From positions 186,001-250,000 of the forward strand of contig NZ_WQCA01000003.1 in the NCBI RefSeq assembly GCF_013032445.1: a stretch of DNA of 64,000 nucleotides, in the 5' to 3' direction. A program made the position numbers and the translations under genes. The stretch's first letter is position 1. Each line of letters starts with the position of its first letter. Below, in pieces: positions 13,772 through 22,045 of the stretch. This DNA is from Ruegeria arenilitoris. GTDB lineage: Bacteria; Pseudomonadota; Alphaproteobacteria; Rhodobacterales; Rhodobacteraceae. The notes beneath the pieces were generated by a model, which did not search any database, had not been told where the DNA came from, and saw only the letters and a list, made by a program, of their open reading frames with translations.

Positions 13772-13894
13772 ATGCTGACCCAGATCAAGACCGCTATTAG
13801 CCGCTCGCAATCAACGCTGTTGCAAGATGCTGTGGGGGCTGTGTCTCTGGTGGTCATGCTGATGGTGGCCCTTCACCTGCCTGGAACGTTCTGA
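13772..13894 (+). CDS. 40-residue single-pass membrane protein with SOS-box promoter
   Basis: The ATG is preceded by a strong ribosome-binding site (GGAGGTGAG, 13760-13768). The product begins with a polar, basic segment (MLTQIKTAISRSQSTLLQD) and then has one hydrophobic helix (AVGAVSLVVMLMVALHL). A LexA box lies about 70-85 bp upstream. Caulobacter SidA, a 29-residue inner-membrane cell-division inhibitor controlled by LexA, has the same plan, but I see no clear sequence match and homology is not claimed. I infer an SOS-induced small membrane protein. It could instead be constitutively expressed with an unrelated role. Confidence 0.7.
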   Translation: MLTQIKTAISRSQSTLLQDAVGAVSLVVMLMVALHLPGTF

Positions 13895-14041
13895 CCCTTT
13901 TCTGCCTGCGATCTCGTGCCGATCATACCGCGCTGTCATTCCCATTTCAGTCAAGGGTGACCTGCCTGTCCCATTTCCCTTGAGGGGCCTGCCTCGGCCC
14001 CGCGCGACTATCCGGACCCCACGCGAGACACGCACAACCTG

Positions 14042-14079
14042 CCGCCGCCCTTTCCGCCCGGAAGGCGCGGCGGTTTTTT
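14042..14079 (+). terminator. Rho-independent terminator
   Basis: A long GC-rich stem, CCGCCGCCCTTTCC against GGAAGGCGCGGCGG with two mismatches and a 4-base loop, is followed by TTTTTTC. It is oriented for the plus strand and is the likely end of the transcript carrying the 40-residue membrane protein. About 150 bp between that gene and this hairpin hold a GGGGCC/GGCCCC repeat but no other gene that I can see. Confidence 0.85.
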
Positions 14080-14080
14080 C

Positions 14081-14719
14081 TTAAAGCTCACCCGTCTTGA
14101 TGATCTCAAGCATGGCAGACAGCACAGAATTCACCGCGACCGAGGCAAGGATCATCCCCATGACACGGCTGATAATGGCAGCACCGGAATACCGAATAAG
14201 GCGAATGATCGGGTCGGCCAAAAGCATCAAAACGAATGAAATCAGAATGACGGACAGCATTACCAACGCCGTTATGCCCTGATCTGCGGCGCTGTAGCGA
14301 TGGTTGTCGGTCAGGATGACGACGGCCAGCATCGCTCCGGGGGACGCCAAAGAAGGAACTGCCAGGGGAAAGATCGCCGGGTTAGGGCGGTGCGATGGCC
14401 TTTCCAGTTCCTCTTCGGCTTCATGCTGTTCGACAACCTGTTTGCTTTCCCCAAAAATCATCGTCAGAGCGAATAGAAAAAGAATGATCCCTCCGGCTAC
14501 CTGAAACGAATTCAACCCGATATCCAGCGCTTCGATCAAAAGCTGCCCGAAGACTAAGAAAAACAGCAGGACCCCGGCGCTGACCAAAGCCGCAAGAAAG
14601 GCCGTTTTACGACGGGCCGAAGCCGTGAGGGTGGCCGTCACCGCGATGAATACGGGGATGGTGCCGATGGGATCGATAACGACCCAAAGGGTTACGAAAT
14701 GCTCAAGCAGATTATTCAA
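14081..14719 (-). CDS. MarC family integral membrane protein
   Basis: A 212-residue protein with about six membrane segments. LWVVIDPIGTIPVFIAV at the N-terminus and FQVAGGIILFLFALTMIFG near residue 75 are typical of the MarC (UPF0056) family. The central hydrophilic loop (about 95-115) is rich in Glu. Function is unsettled; the old link to multiple antibiotic resistance was not upheld for E. coli MarC. It is monocistronic, and its stop abuts the plus-strand terminator. Confidence 0.9.
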   Translation of the reverse strand: MNNLLEHFVTLWVVIDPIGTIPVFIAVTATLTASARRKTAFLAALVSAGVLLFFLVFGQLLIEALDIGLNSFQVAGGIILFLFALTMIFGESKQVVEQHEAEEELERPSHRPNPAIFPLAVPSLASPGAMLAVVILTDNHRYSAADQGITALVMLSVILISFVLMLLADPIIRLIRYSGAAIISRVMGMILASVAVNSVLSAMLEIIKTGEL

Positions 14720-14778
14720 ACCAATCCCTCCCCCAAATTTTGGCTGAGATTAGACGGGTTTGCGTCAGAAAGCCACGC

Positions 14779-15231
14779 TTAGGCGCAATTGGCCTGTTCT
14801 GCCTGCTTCATGGCCTCAGTTGCAGCCTCCAAGGCTAACAGAATTGAGGCATGGCGGTTCTTGTAGTCCCGCGCGGGGATCAGAACTTCGAGCCCATTGA
14901 AGGGCGCGTCAGGCGCCGGGCCATTCTTTTTCAGCATGTCCGAGAGCTGGTCGCGCGCGGTTTCCACCTGTGCCCGTGTCGCTCCAACAATTGCACTGCC
15001 GACAACCGAAGCCGAAGCCTGCCCCAGCGCACAGGCTTTTACATCCTGTCCGTAATCTGAGACCTTGCCGTCCTGCATTTTCACATCCACGGTTACGGTC
15101 GATCCGCACAGGGGCGAGCGCTTTTTCACCGTAGCGTCGGGATTTTCAAGCCGGTCCAGGTGCGGAATATCCGCAGCCAGCGCCAGAATGCGGCCGGAAT
15201 AGAGCTTAATCAGATCGTTCTCGCCGGACAT
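14779..15231 (-). CDS. IscU/NifU-like iron-sulfur cluster scaffold protein
   Basis: A 150-residue protein of the U-type scaffold family, which assembles Fe-S clusters before transfer. SPLCGSTVTVDV near residue 38 and KACALGQASASVV near 64 carry the conserved Cys residues. Start chosen at MSGENDLIKLYSG because the upstream in-frame extension is not family-like. It is divergent from hisI with a 66-bp gap. No isc or suf genes adjoin it, so a dedicated role rather than general ISC assembly is possible. Confidence 0.85.
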   Translation of the reverse strand: MSGENDLIKLYSGRILALAADIPHLDRLENPDATVKKRSPLCGSTVTVDVKMQDGKVSDYGQDVKACALGQASASVVGSAIVGATRAQVETARDQLSDMLKKNGPAPDAPFNGLEVLIPARDYKNRHASILLALEAATEAMKQAEQANCA

Positions 15232-15297
15232 GGGTTTCCCTCGTTGCGTGTTCCCCATACATAGAGGCCATCCACCGGGATGCAAAAGGTTTTTATC

Positions 15298-15669
15298 ATG
15301 TCCGCAACTGTCGCATTTGACCCGACCGAACTAAAATATAACGAGGCTGGTCTGATCCCGGCCATTGCCCAGGATGAAAGCACCGGCGAGGTGTTGATGA
15401 TGGCTTGGATGAACGTCCAAGCCGTTGAGAAAACGCTGGAAACCGGGCGCGTGACCTACTGGTCGCGGTCTCGTCAGTCGTTCTGGATCAAGGGCGAAAC
15501 CTCGGGTCATGTGCAGGAATTGGTGGATTTCCGCTTTGATTGCGACCGTGATTGCTTGTTGGTTCTGGTGTGTCAGACGGGTGCCGCATGCCACACAAAC
15601 CGCCGTACCTGCTTTTACACCGCCGTGCGTGACGGCACCGAGGTAGAGCTGATGTCACCGATGGAGTGA
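15298..15669 (+). CDS. hisI: Phosphoribosyl-AMP cyclohydrolase HisI
   Basis: HisI opens the adenine ring of phosphoribosyl-AMP in histidine biosynthesis. The 123-residue stand-alone cyclohydrolase has MAWMNVQAVEKTLETG, TYWSRSRQSFWIKGETSG, DFRFDCDRDCLLVLV and QTGAACHTNRRTCF; the Asp and Cys residues bind Mg and Zn. The start MSATVAFDP (ATG 15298) is preferred over an ATG 18 bases earlier. It is not fused to HisE and no other his genes are here. Confidence 0.96.
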   Translation: MSATVAFDPTELKYNEAGLIPAIAQDESTGEVLMMAWMNVQAVEKTLETGRVTYWSRSRQSFWIKGETSGHVQELVDFRFDCDRDCLLVLVCQTGAACHTNRRTCFYTAVRDGTEVELMSPME

Positions 15670-15674
15670 ATCGG

Positions 15675-16568
15675 TCACAAGCCCACCAGTGCCCGGATAC
15701 CTACAGGTGTTGCACCCTCAGCCCGGTATTTCGAGATCGCTCGCGCATCGTCGCGTTTCGCCAAACGCTTACCTGCGTCGTCCCGGATTAGCCGGTGATG
15801 AAGGTATCGCGGCGTCGGTAGCCCGAGCAGGACTTGTAGAACGACATGAATTCGCGTGGCTTCGAACAGGTCCTGACCGCGTATGACATGGGTGATGCCC
15901 TGAGCGGCGTCATCCAAAACGACTGACAGGTGATAGGACGTACCCATGTCCCGCCGGGATAAAACGACGTCGCCGATGGTTTCCGTCAGTTCGTCCAAGG
16001 TGAAGGCGATGGCACCCGTCTCACCATTGGGTCCAGCACCATCTTCCTGAAATGATCCAACAACGGCGTCAGCTTGCGCGGCGTTCAGAAGGAATTTGCC
16101 TGCAACAGCCATATCCAAGCGTAACGGTATGTCCTTGGGGCGCGGGCCATCTGCTAATTTTGGCTGCCATTTCGCTCGGCAGGTACCGGGATAGACGATC
16201 CCGTCCGGCCCATGCAAAGGCACACCTTCCTGCGGCGCACTGGCGGCGGCAGCGATATCTTTGCGGTTGCAGGTGCAGGGGTACAGCAAACCACGTGTCC
16301 ATAATTCGTCCAGCGCCTTGTCGTAGGCGACCAAACGATCGGATTGTCGTAGCACGGGTTCAGGCCACCGCAGGCCCAACCATTGAAGATCATCATATAT
16401 TTGATCCTCCCAATGAGCCCGAGACCGCGAACGGTCGATATCCTCGATCCTTAGCAGGAATTGTCCGTCTTCAGCCTCGGCAAGATCATGCGCCAGCATT
16501 GCCGAATAGGCATGACCCAAATGCAAAGGGCCAGTGGGCGAAGGCGCGAAGCGGGTCTTAAATATCAC
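15675..16568 (-). CDS. gluQ: Glutamyl-Q tRNA(Asp) synthetase GluQ
   Basis: GluQ attaches glutamate to the queuosine base at position 34 of tRNA-Asp. The 297-residue protein is a truncated GlnRS-like catalytic domain: TRFAPSPTGPLHLGHAYSA is the HIGH region, CTCNRKDI near residue 98 belongs to the zinc-binding insert, and KRLAKRDDARAIS is the KMSKS-like loop. It lacks an anticodon-binding domain, as expected. It overlaps the methyltransferase upstream by ATGA. Confidence 0.95.
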   Translation of the reverse strand: MIFKTRFAPSPTGPLHLGHAYSAMLAHDLAEAEDGQFLLRIEDIDRSRSRAHWEDQIYDDLQWLGLRWPEPVLRQSDRLVAYDKALDELWTRGLLYPCTCNRKDIAAAASAPQEGVPLHGPDGIVYPGTCRAKWQPKLADGPRPKDIPLRLDMAVAGKFLLNAAQADAVVGSFQEDGAGPNGETGAIAFTLDELTETIGDVVLSRRDMGTSYHLSVVLDDAAQGITHVIRGQDLFEATRIHVVLQVLLGLPTPRYLHHRLIRDDAGKRLAKRDDARAISKYRAEGATPVGIRALVGL

Positions 16569-17179
16569 GCTTTTTCAACAACATATACTTCGGACTTCAG
16601 ATCCATGCCCGGCAAATGAGGGCCGTATTCTCGAAACAGAAGTCTCGCGGCGCCCATGTCCAGCCAATCATTTAGTCGGGTCGTGTAAGACTTGTCTGTA
16701 AGGGTATGATCGTTAAAGGAAAATGCCAAAAGACCGTTTCGGGGCAGGGCGCGCATCAGCAGATCAAACACCTCAGGCGGCGCGGCACCCACGCTGATGA
16801 CGCCGATGGCAGCGATAACCTTATAAGCGCCTTCCTTCAACGGGTTCGGGTCGGTGATCTCAAAAGTTGAGAGAGCGCGATAAATGCCCTTGGCCTCGGC
16901 TCCCTCAAGCATTTGGGGCGTCGGGTCGATCCCATCAATGACCTGAAAACCGACGGAGCGTAACGCCTCTCCCGATAGACCCGTTCCACACCCGTAGTCC
17001 ATAACAGGTGTCTGGGGCTCAGGCATTGCCGACCAGAGGGCTTCGGCTACTCGACCGGGGGTCGCGTAACCATTTGCGCCGACTTCCGCATCGTAGGAGG
17101 AAGCCCACTTTTGATAATGTGCGCGTGTGGATTCGGGCGTGTCTAAGTTGAAGGCATCTTTGAAGTTATTGTCGCTCAT
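16565..17179 (-). CDS. SAM-dependent methyltransferase
   Basis: A 204-residue class I methyltransferase with the SAM-binding motif VMDYGCGTGLSGEAL near residue 60, and acidic motif II in VIDGIDPTPQML. It is translationally coupled to gluQ (ATGA overlap), so the two are in one transcript, but a tRNA role is not established. Target unknown; similar proteins are annotated only as class I methyltransferases. Confidence 0.85.
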   Translation of the reverse strand: MSDNNFKDAFNLDTPESTRAHYQKWASSYDAEVGANGYATPGRVAEALWSAMPEPQTPVMDYGCGTGLSGEALRSVGFQVIDGIDPTPQMLEGAEAKGIYRALSTFEITDPNPLKEGAYKVIAAIGVISVGAAPPEVFDLLMRALPRNGLLAFSFNDHTLTDKSYTTRLNDWLDMGAARLLFREYGPHLPGMDLKSEVYVVEKA

Positions 17180-17216
17180 ACGCAGATGTTAGGATGCCAG
17201 GCCGGGGTACGTCCAG

Positions 17217-18557
17217 TCAGCAATTGGCTAGCCAGTTTAACCATTCAGCCTTGGCCCGATCAGTGTAGGCCTTGTACCGATCCTTGCGGCCACGACGCCC
17301 TCCTTTCAGCCCGTCAACCGGGCGGAACAGGCCGAAATTGACGTTCATGGGCTGAAAGGTCTTGGCTTCGGCCCCACCAGTGATGTGGTGGATCAGGGCA
17401 CCCATGGCGCTGTCCTGCGGCACTTCGGGCAGGTCAAGGCCCAGAATCTCGGCTGCGGCCAGACGACCGGCCAGAAGCCCCATGGCCGCGCTTTCGACAT
17501 ACCCCTCAACTCCGGTGATCTGCCCGGCGAAACGGATGTTCGGCTTGGATTTCAGACGCATCTGCGCATCCAGCAGCGTGGGTGAGTTGATAAACGTGTT
17601 GCGGTGGATGCCGCCCAAACGCGCAAAGCTGGCATTCTCCAATCCGGGGATCATACGGAACACCTCGGTCTGCGCGCCGTATTTCATCTTGGTTTGAAAG
17701 CCCACAATGTTGAACAGCGTACCAAGCGCATTGTCACGACGCAGCTGCACGACGGCATGCGGTTTCACGTCCGGCTGATGCGGATTGGTCAGGCCAACCG
17801 GTTTCATCGGTCCGTGACGCAAGGTTTCGCGGCCACGTTCCGACATCACCTCGATCGGCAGGCACCCGTCGAAATAGCCCGCGGTTTCGCCTTCGTGAAA
17901 CTCGGTTTTATCGGCGGCCAGCAAGGCATCGATGAAAGCCTCGTACTGATCGCGGTCCATCGGGCAATTCAGGTAAGCGGTGCGCTCTTCCTCGGTCTCG
18001 CCCTTATCATAGCGCGACTGCATCCAGGCTTTGCTCATGTCGATGCTGTCGGCATAGACGATCGGGGCGATGGCATCGAAAAAGGCCAGCGACTCGGCAC
18101 CGGTTTCGGTCCGAATGGCTTCACCCAGCGCGGCCGAGGTCAGGGGACCTGTGGCAAAGATCCAGTGGTCGTCGTAGGGCAGGGTGGTGACCTCTTCGCC
18201 GGTGACCTCGATCCGGGGATGGGCGCGCAGTTTTTCAGTGACCGCTTCGGCAAAGGGATCGCGGTCCACGGCCAGTGCTCCACCGGCGGGCAGACGATGC
18301 GCATCGGCAGTTGTCATGATCAACCCGTTGGCTTGGCGCATTTCCCAGTGCAACAGGCCAACCGCGTTCTGCTCATCATCGTCCGAGCGGAACGAGTTCG
18401 AACACACCATCTCGGCCAGGTTGCCAGTTTGGTGCGCAAAGGTGCCTACTTTGGGTCGCATTTCGTGGATCACAACATCCACGCCCATCTCTGCCGCCTG
18501 CCAGGCAGCTTCGGACCCGGCCATGCCGCCGCCCACGATATGCAATTTCTGTGTCAT
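17217..18557 (-). CDS. trmFO: Methylenetetrahydrofolate-tRNA-(uracil-5-)-methyltransferase TrmFO
   Basis: TrmFO methylates U54 of tRNA with methylene-THF and FAD, replacing SAM-dependent TrmA. The 446-residue protein starts [19 protein letters not shown], the FAD Rossmann motif. Family hallmarks include [11 protein letters not shown] near residue 70, the [13 protein letters not shown] segment, and HGPMKPVGL. An upstream in-frame ATG would add 13 residues without family support. It is the third tRNA-modification gene here after mnmA and gluQ. Confidence 0.97.
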   Translation of the reverse strand: MTQKLHIVGGGMAGSEAAWQAAEMGVDVVIHEMRPKVGTFAHQTGNLAEMVCSNSFRSDDDEQNAVGLLHWEMRQANGLIMTTADAHRLPAGGALAVDRDPFAEAVTEKLRAHPRIEVTGEEVTTLPYDDHWIFATGPLTSAALGEAIRTETGAESLAFFDAIAPIVYADSIDMSKAWMQSRYDKGETEEERTAYLNCPMDRDQYEAFIDALLAADKTEFHEGETAGYFDGCLPIEVMSERGRETLRHGPMKPVGLTNPHQPDVKPHAVVQLRRDNALGTLFNIVGFQTKMKYGAQTEVFRMIPGLENASFARLGGIHRNTFINSPTLLDAQMRLKSKPNIRFAGQITGVEGYVESAAMGLLAGRLAAAEILGLDLPEVPQDSAMGALIHHITGGAEAKTFQPMNVNFGLFRPVDGLKGGRRGRKDRYKAYTDRAKAEWLNWLANC

Positions 18558-18614
18558 GGGCTGCCACATAGGGCAGAGCACCGCGCAACGCAACATGGGT
18601 GAGTGGGTTTGAAA

Positions 18615-18812
18615 CTATAGGGGGATTTTGGGGTCGCCGCTGCGGGAATGTCGATGCCGGTGAGAGAAACCGACTGGAGGGACCTTCCGCCCACGGCGAC
18701 CCAAAAGTGTCTCCAGAGCATACGCTCTGTCCCAGCTTTGCCATAGTGTCGCCATTTTGAAAAGTGCTAAAATGAGGACAGTCCCTAAAAATGTGGACAA
18801 CAATTGCCTCAT
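18615..18812 (-). CDS. Possible small membrane protein coupled to the enoyl-CoA hydratase
   Basis: A 65-residue frame whose ATG overlaps the stop of the enoyl-CoA hydratase as ATGA. The N-terminus (LLSTFLGTVLILALFKM) would form one membrane helix and the tail is Arg/His-rich. The 3' half coincides with an inverted repeat (18626-18706), so the tail may reflect a structured element and not protein selection. I do not recognise a family. Weak call. Confidence 0.3.
   Translation of the reverse strand: MRQLLSTFLGTVLILALFKMATLWQSWDRAYALETLLGRRGRKVPPVGFSHRHRHSRSGDPKIPL
18626..18706. repeat. Imperfect inverted repeat, candidate structured element
   Basis: TTTTGGGGTCGCCG (18626-18639) pairs with CGGCGACCCAAAA (18694-18706) with one bulged G. 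Inner pairs (GCGG/CCGC and CGGT/ACCG) allow a branched long hairpin. No T-run flanks it on either strand, so it is not a simple terminator. It lies upstream of trmFO on the transcribed strand and could be a leader, an RNA or a repeat element. Confidence 0.5.
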
Positions 18813-19594
18813 TGATGCCAATTTGGCGGTCTTTTTTCGATGAACGCAGAGATTCCTTCTTCGGTATCCCGATGCAGCATATTCTGAGCCATTACATCGC
18901 CGGTATAGGCGTAGGCCTCTTCAATCGACATATCCAACTGCTTGTAGAAGGCCTGCTTGCCGATCTTCACGGCTGATCCCAACTTATCCGCAAGCTGATC
19001 GGCAAGGGTTGTCGTTTCGTGTTCCAGCAGCATTTCGGGCACCACGCGGTTGATCAGCCCCAGCTCAACCGCTTTTTCAGCCGAGATGAAATCGCCGGTC
19101 GTCAGCATCTCGAACGCTCGTTTGCGCGGGATGTTCCGGCTGAGCGCAACCATCGGCGTTGAGCAGAACAGCCCGATATTCACCCCGTTGACGCCAAACC
19201 GGGTGCCTTCGGCGGCAACAGCCAGATCGCAGGTAGCGACCAGCTGGCACCCTGCAGCCGTGGCAATCCCGTGCACTTGTGCGATGACAGGCTGGGGCAG
19301 GGACTGGATCGACAACATCATCTGCGCGCATCTGGCAAAAAGATCCTGGAAATAAGCCTTACCGCCATCCTCGAACTGACGCCCAGCCGTCATCTGTTTC
19401 AGATCATGACCCGCGCAAAATGCCTTACCTTCGCCTGAAAGGATTACCGCGCGAATCGAGCTGTCATCCCTCAGGGCGTCAAATTCGGATTGCAGCGCGG
19501 ACAACATCTCATCGCTCAAGGCATTCAGGCGCTCGGGCGCGTTCATTTTAAGGGTCGCAACCGCGCCTGTGTCGTTACGTTCCAGAATTGCCAT
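18809..19594 (-). CDS. Enoyl-CoA hydratase/isomerase family protein
   Basis: A crotonase-fold protein of 261 residues. GKAFCAGHDLKQM near residue 56 and VIAQVHGIATAAGCQLVATC near 103 form the oxyanion hole region. The His after Gly in AGHDL and the Asn-rich GVNGVNIGL match the ECHDC3-type subgroup, in which catalytic Glu residues are not all conserved, so the reaction is uncertain. It is divergent from the thioesterase at 19653. Acyl-CoA metabolism is the likely role. Confidence 0.9.
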   Translation of the reverse strand: MAILERNDTGAVATLKMNAPERLNALSDEMLSALQSEFDALRDDSSIRAVILSGEGKAFCAGHDLKQMTAGRQFEDGGKAYFQDLFARCAQMMLSIQSLPQPVIAQVHGIATAAGCQLVATCDLAVAAEGTRFGVNGVNIGLFCSTPMVALSRNIPRKRAFEMLTTGDFISAEKAVELGLINRVVPEMLLEHETTTLADQLADKLGSAVKIGKQAFYKQLDMSIEEAYAYTGDVMAQNMLHRDTEEGISAFIEKRPPNWHQ

Positions 19595-19652
19595 CTTGCC
19601 CTCCGATCTGATGTCGGGCCAACTCTAGGTCGGCAAAGCGAGGAGGGGAAGC

Positions 19653-20096
19653 ATGACGTTGGCAATGGGTCGGGAAGACCTGATGGAGTATATGGGGCAG
19701 ATCTTTCCGCAGGTGCATCGGGACTTTGTGGTCGAGGACCTGACCGAGGACTCGATTGTCATGCGGTTGGTGGTCGAAGACAGGCACCTGCGTCCCGGAG
19801 GAACCGTGTCCGGCCCGTCCATGTTTGGGCTGGCGGATGTATGTGTCTATGCGTTGGTTCTGGCCCGCAAGGGGCGTCAGTCACTGGCGGTGACCACCAA
19901 CAGCTCATTGGATTTTCTGCGAAAACCCGAGGGTGGCAAAGACATGATCGCGCAGTGTCGCTTGCTGAAACTGGGCCGCAGCCTGGCGGTAGGCGACGTT
20001 CTGATGTTCTCGGAAGGGTCCGACAAGCCCGTAGCGCGGGCTACGATGACCTATTCACTGCCGCCCGAGGGATCCGCCGCCGCATCATTCGGGTAA
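19653..20096 (+). CDS. PaaI-like hot-dog thioesterase
   Basis: A 147-residue single hot-dog domain. HLRPGGTVSGPSMFGLADVCVY near residue 49 is the substrate helix region with an Asp in LAD typical of the PaaI/YbgC group, and TTNSSLDFLRKP is the following strand. Such enzymes hydrolyse acyl-CoA thioesters. Divergent position next to the enoyl-CoA hydratase supports a shared acyl-CoA role. Substrate unknown. Confidence 0.87.
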   Translation: MTLAMGREDLMEYMGQIFPQVHRDFVVEDLTEDSIVMRLVVEDRHLRPGGTVSGPSMFGLADVCVYALVLARKGRQSLAVTTNSSLDFLRKPEGGKDMIAQCRLLKLGRSLAVGDVLMFSEGSDKPVARATMTYSLPPEGSAAASFG

Positions 20097-20119
20097 AAAA
20101 GGCCGGGCAGTGCCCGGCC
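20095..20119 (-). terminator. Terminator for the DUF1127 gene
   Basis: GGCCGGGC (20101-20108) and GCCCGGCC (20112-20119) form an 8-bp perfect stem with a 3-base loop. On the minus strand it is followed by TTTTTT (20095-20100), so it ends the DUF1127 transcript. It starts right after the thioesterase stop on the opposite strand. Confidence 0.88.
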
Positions 20120-20151
20120 AGGAAGAGGTCCCGTCAAGGGACTGGGGAATC

Positions 20152-20379
20152 TTAGTCCTGCCAGAAATAGCGGGTGTATTCATTGCGGGCCTGATATTTG
20201 GTCAGGCCGACATCTTTCAGAAGCCTGTCATCCAGATTGGACAAATTGACTCGGCTGCGGCGTTGGCGTTCCCACTTTGTCACTGTCGCCGCAAACCGCA
20301 CGGCCAGCGCGGCGATCAGCGGCAGCCGGGGACTGTCGTTCAGCAGCATGAGGGCGGGGTTGTGCATTGCGCGTGTCAT
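20152..20379 (-). CDS. DUF1127 (YjiS-like) small protein
   Basis: A 75-residue protein with the DUF1127 core at the C-terminus (LSNLDDRLLKDVGLTKYQ), which ends in the usual short tail. The ATG at 20379 has AAAGGA 8-13 bases upstream; the longer frame starting 30 bases earlier is not supported. Related proteins are small, stress- or phosphate-responsive in some alphaproteobacteria and may bind RNA. It is divergent from a MocR-type regulator with inverted repeats between them, so that regulator is a candidate controller. Confidence 0.88.
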   Translation of the reverse strand: MTRAMHNPALMLLNDSPRLPLIAALAVRFAATVTKWERQRRSRVNLSNLDDRLLKDVGLTKYQARNEYTRYFWQD

Positions 20380-20402
20380 AGTAGGTATCCTTTCAAATTG
20401 TA

Positions 20403-20459
20403 TTGACACAAAGTATGCTTGTTCGGTACATGTGTTTGATACATTCAGGATTGTGTCAA
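20403..20459. promoter_or_regulatory. Inverted repeats in the DUF1127/mocR divergent promoter
   Basis: TTGACACAA (20403-20411) and its exact reverse complement TTGTGTCAA (20451-20459) are 39 bp apart, each with a TTGACA suitable as a -35 for one direction. ATTGTA and TACAAT also frame the mocR ATG (around 20474-20490), and ATTGTA recurs at 20396. This fits an operator of the MocR regulator and paired promoters; no binding is shown. Confidence 0.5.
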
Positions 20460-20478
20460 AATCAAAGGAAGAATTGTA

Positions 20479-21882
20479 ATGGATACAATTTGGCCAGAGG
20501 CGCTACCGAAATCTAAGGGGCCGAAGTATACTCTGGTCGCTGATACAATCCGAAAAGCCATTGATAACAATCTGCTGGATGTGGGTACGAAACTACCTCC
20601 AGTGCGGGAACTGGCGTATCGGTTACAAATTACACCGGGAACAGTTGCGCGGGCTTATACGATTCTGACCGATGAGGGATTGTTACAAGCCGAGGTCGGA
20701 CGTGGTACATTCGTAGCCCCACCAAAATCCCCAATTCTGGATGACGTGTGGGCCAGACAACTGCATTTGCGTGATGATAAATACAACGCTAATGTCAGCC
20801 TGTTCAGTCCGCGCTTAGCGGATATGGGACAGGTCTCTCTGATCCGCGAATGCCTGCAGAAGGTGTCCCAAGCCGATCCAGGCCTGTTTTTGAACTACCC
20901 AACCCGCGACGCTTATCAACCCATGCGTCAGGCGGTAGTCGAGTGGTTATCGGACTTGCCGCTGGGCGCGCTGACCCATGACGACATTGTACTGACACAC
21001 GGCGGCCAGAATGGGTTGTGCTTGGTGTTTCAGACCATCCTACGCGGACCCAAGCCTGTGGTTCTGGTCGAAGACCTGTCTTACGCCGGGTTCCGCCGCG
21101 CTGGAGAACTGATGCGCGCCGACGTCATTGGCGTGAAGATGGACAAATGGGGGGTCGACCCCAAAGCTATGGAGCAAGTGTTGCGCCAAACCACGGCGCA
21201 GGCCGTCTGTGTCTCGCCCGAAGTGCAGAACCCGACCGGTTCGCACACGCCTTTAGAACGCCGGAAAGAGGTTGTTGAGGTCGCCCGGCGTTTTGACCTG
21301 CAGATCATCGAGGACGACTGCTATCGCATGGGCGACGCGCGCGAGCCCAGCTATCGGGCGCTGGCCCCTGAGCGGGGGTGGCATGTGTCCTCGATCTCGA
21401 AAATCCTGACACCGTCACTACGCGTTGGGTTCGCCATTGCTCCCCGAGAGAGGAGCGTCGATCTACGACGGTCGGCGGAATACGGTTACTTCGGATTAGC
21501 GCAGCCGTTGGCAGAACTCACCCGGTTGCTGCTTTCTGACCCCCGTACTCTAAAGATCGCCAAGGATGTGCGCGTACGGATGGGTGATTATGTACGCGTA
21601 GCAGTGAATGCGTTGGGTGGGTTCGACCTCAACTGGGCGCCGGACGTGCCCTTTGTGTGGCTCAACCTTCCGTCCGGTTGGCGCGCTGGTTCGTTCACGC
21701 GCGCGGCCGAACGAGAAGGGATACAACTGCGGGCCGCAGATGAGTTTGCTTTGCGTGACGGGCGGGCTCCAAACGCCGTGCGCATTGCGATGAATGGCCA
21801 CGTGTCGCTGGAACGGTTTGAAGACGCAATGCAGCGGTTGCGCAGGTTGCTGGACAATCCACCGGAACAAATCAGCGTCTAA
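20479..21882 (+). CDS. MocR-type regulator (GntR HTH fused to aminotransferase-like domain)
   Basis: A 467-residue MocR/PdxR-type transcription factor. Residues ~15-80 form the GntR winged helix (GTKLPPVRELAYRLQITPG), joined to a fold-type I aminotransferase domain. The PLP-binding Lys308 lies in SSISKILTPSLRVGF, and NPTGSHTPLERR near residue 255 is the cofactor region. Such proteins sense a PLP adduct or amino compound. Neighbours suggest the DUF1127 gene as a target; no pyridoxine or GABA genes are adjacent, so the effector is unknown. Confidence 0.92.
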   Translation: MDTIWPEALPKSKGPKYTLVADTIRKAIDNNLLDVGTKLPPVRELAYRLQITPGTVARAYTILTDEGLLQAEVGRGTFVAPPKSPILDDVWARQLHLRDDKYNANVSLFSPRLADMGQVSLIRECLQKVSQADPGLFLNYPTRDAYQPMRQAVVEWLSDLPLGALTHDDIVLTHGGQNGLCLVFQTILRGPKPVVLVEDLSYAGFRRAGELMRADVIGVKMDKWGVDPKAMEQVLRQTTAQAVCVSPEVQNPTGSHTPLERRKEVVEVARRFDLQIIEDDCYRMGDAREPSYRALAPERGWHVSSISKILTPSLRVGFAIAPRERSVDLRRSAEYGYFGLAQPLAELTRLLLSDPRTLKIAKDVRVRMGDYVRVAVNALGGFDLNWAPDVPFVWLNLPSGWRAGSFTRAAEREGIQLRAADEFALRDGRAPNAVRIAMNGHVSLERFEDAMQRLRRLLDNPPEQISV

Positions 21883-21950
21883 ATATGGGGTAAAATAATA
21901 CCTATTTTTTAAGCAATTGAAATTGAACAATTTAAAAGCGTTTACTGTTG

Positions 21951-21979
21951 TTGACCTGCGCAGCGCGGGCCTCTAAATA
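21951..21979 (+). promoter_or_regulatory. Sigma-70-type promoter of rplM-rpsI
   Basis: TTGACC (21951-21956), a 17-base spacer and TAAATA (21974-21979) give a good housekeeping promoter 66 bases before rplM. The preceding 60 bases are very AT-rich, which could act as an UP element. Confidence 0.65.
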
Positions 21980-21995
21980 CGCTCCATCGAATTCG

Positions 21996-22018
21996 GGCCG
22001 CTCTGTCTTGGGGCGGTC
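21996..22018 (+). promoter_or_regulatory. Leader hairpin before rplM
   Basis: GGCCGCTC pairs with GGGCGGTC (8 pairs, two G-U) in the short rplM leader, just downstream of the predicted start site and followed by TTTC. It may be an autoregulatory leader for the L13-S9 operon or a simple fold; the sequence alone does not decide. Confidence 0.4.
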
Positions 22019-22045
22019 TTTCACATCAAACAGGACTATCCTGCC

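Noticed and set aside
18626..18706. Known RNA (4.5S/SRP RNA, 6S RNA or a riboswitch)
   Set aside because: None of the conserved motifs of these RNAs, as I recall them, are present; only the hairpin can be supported.
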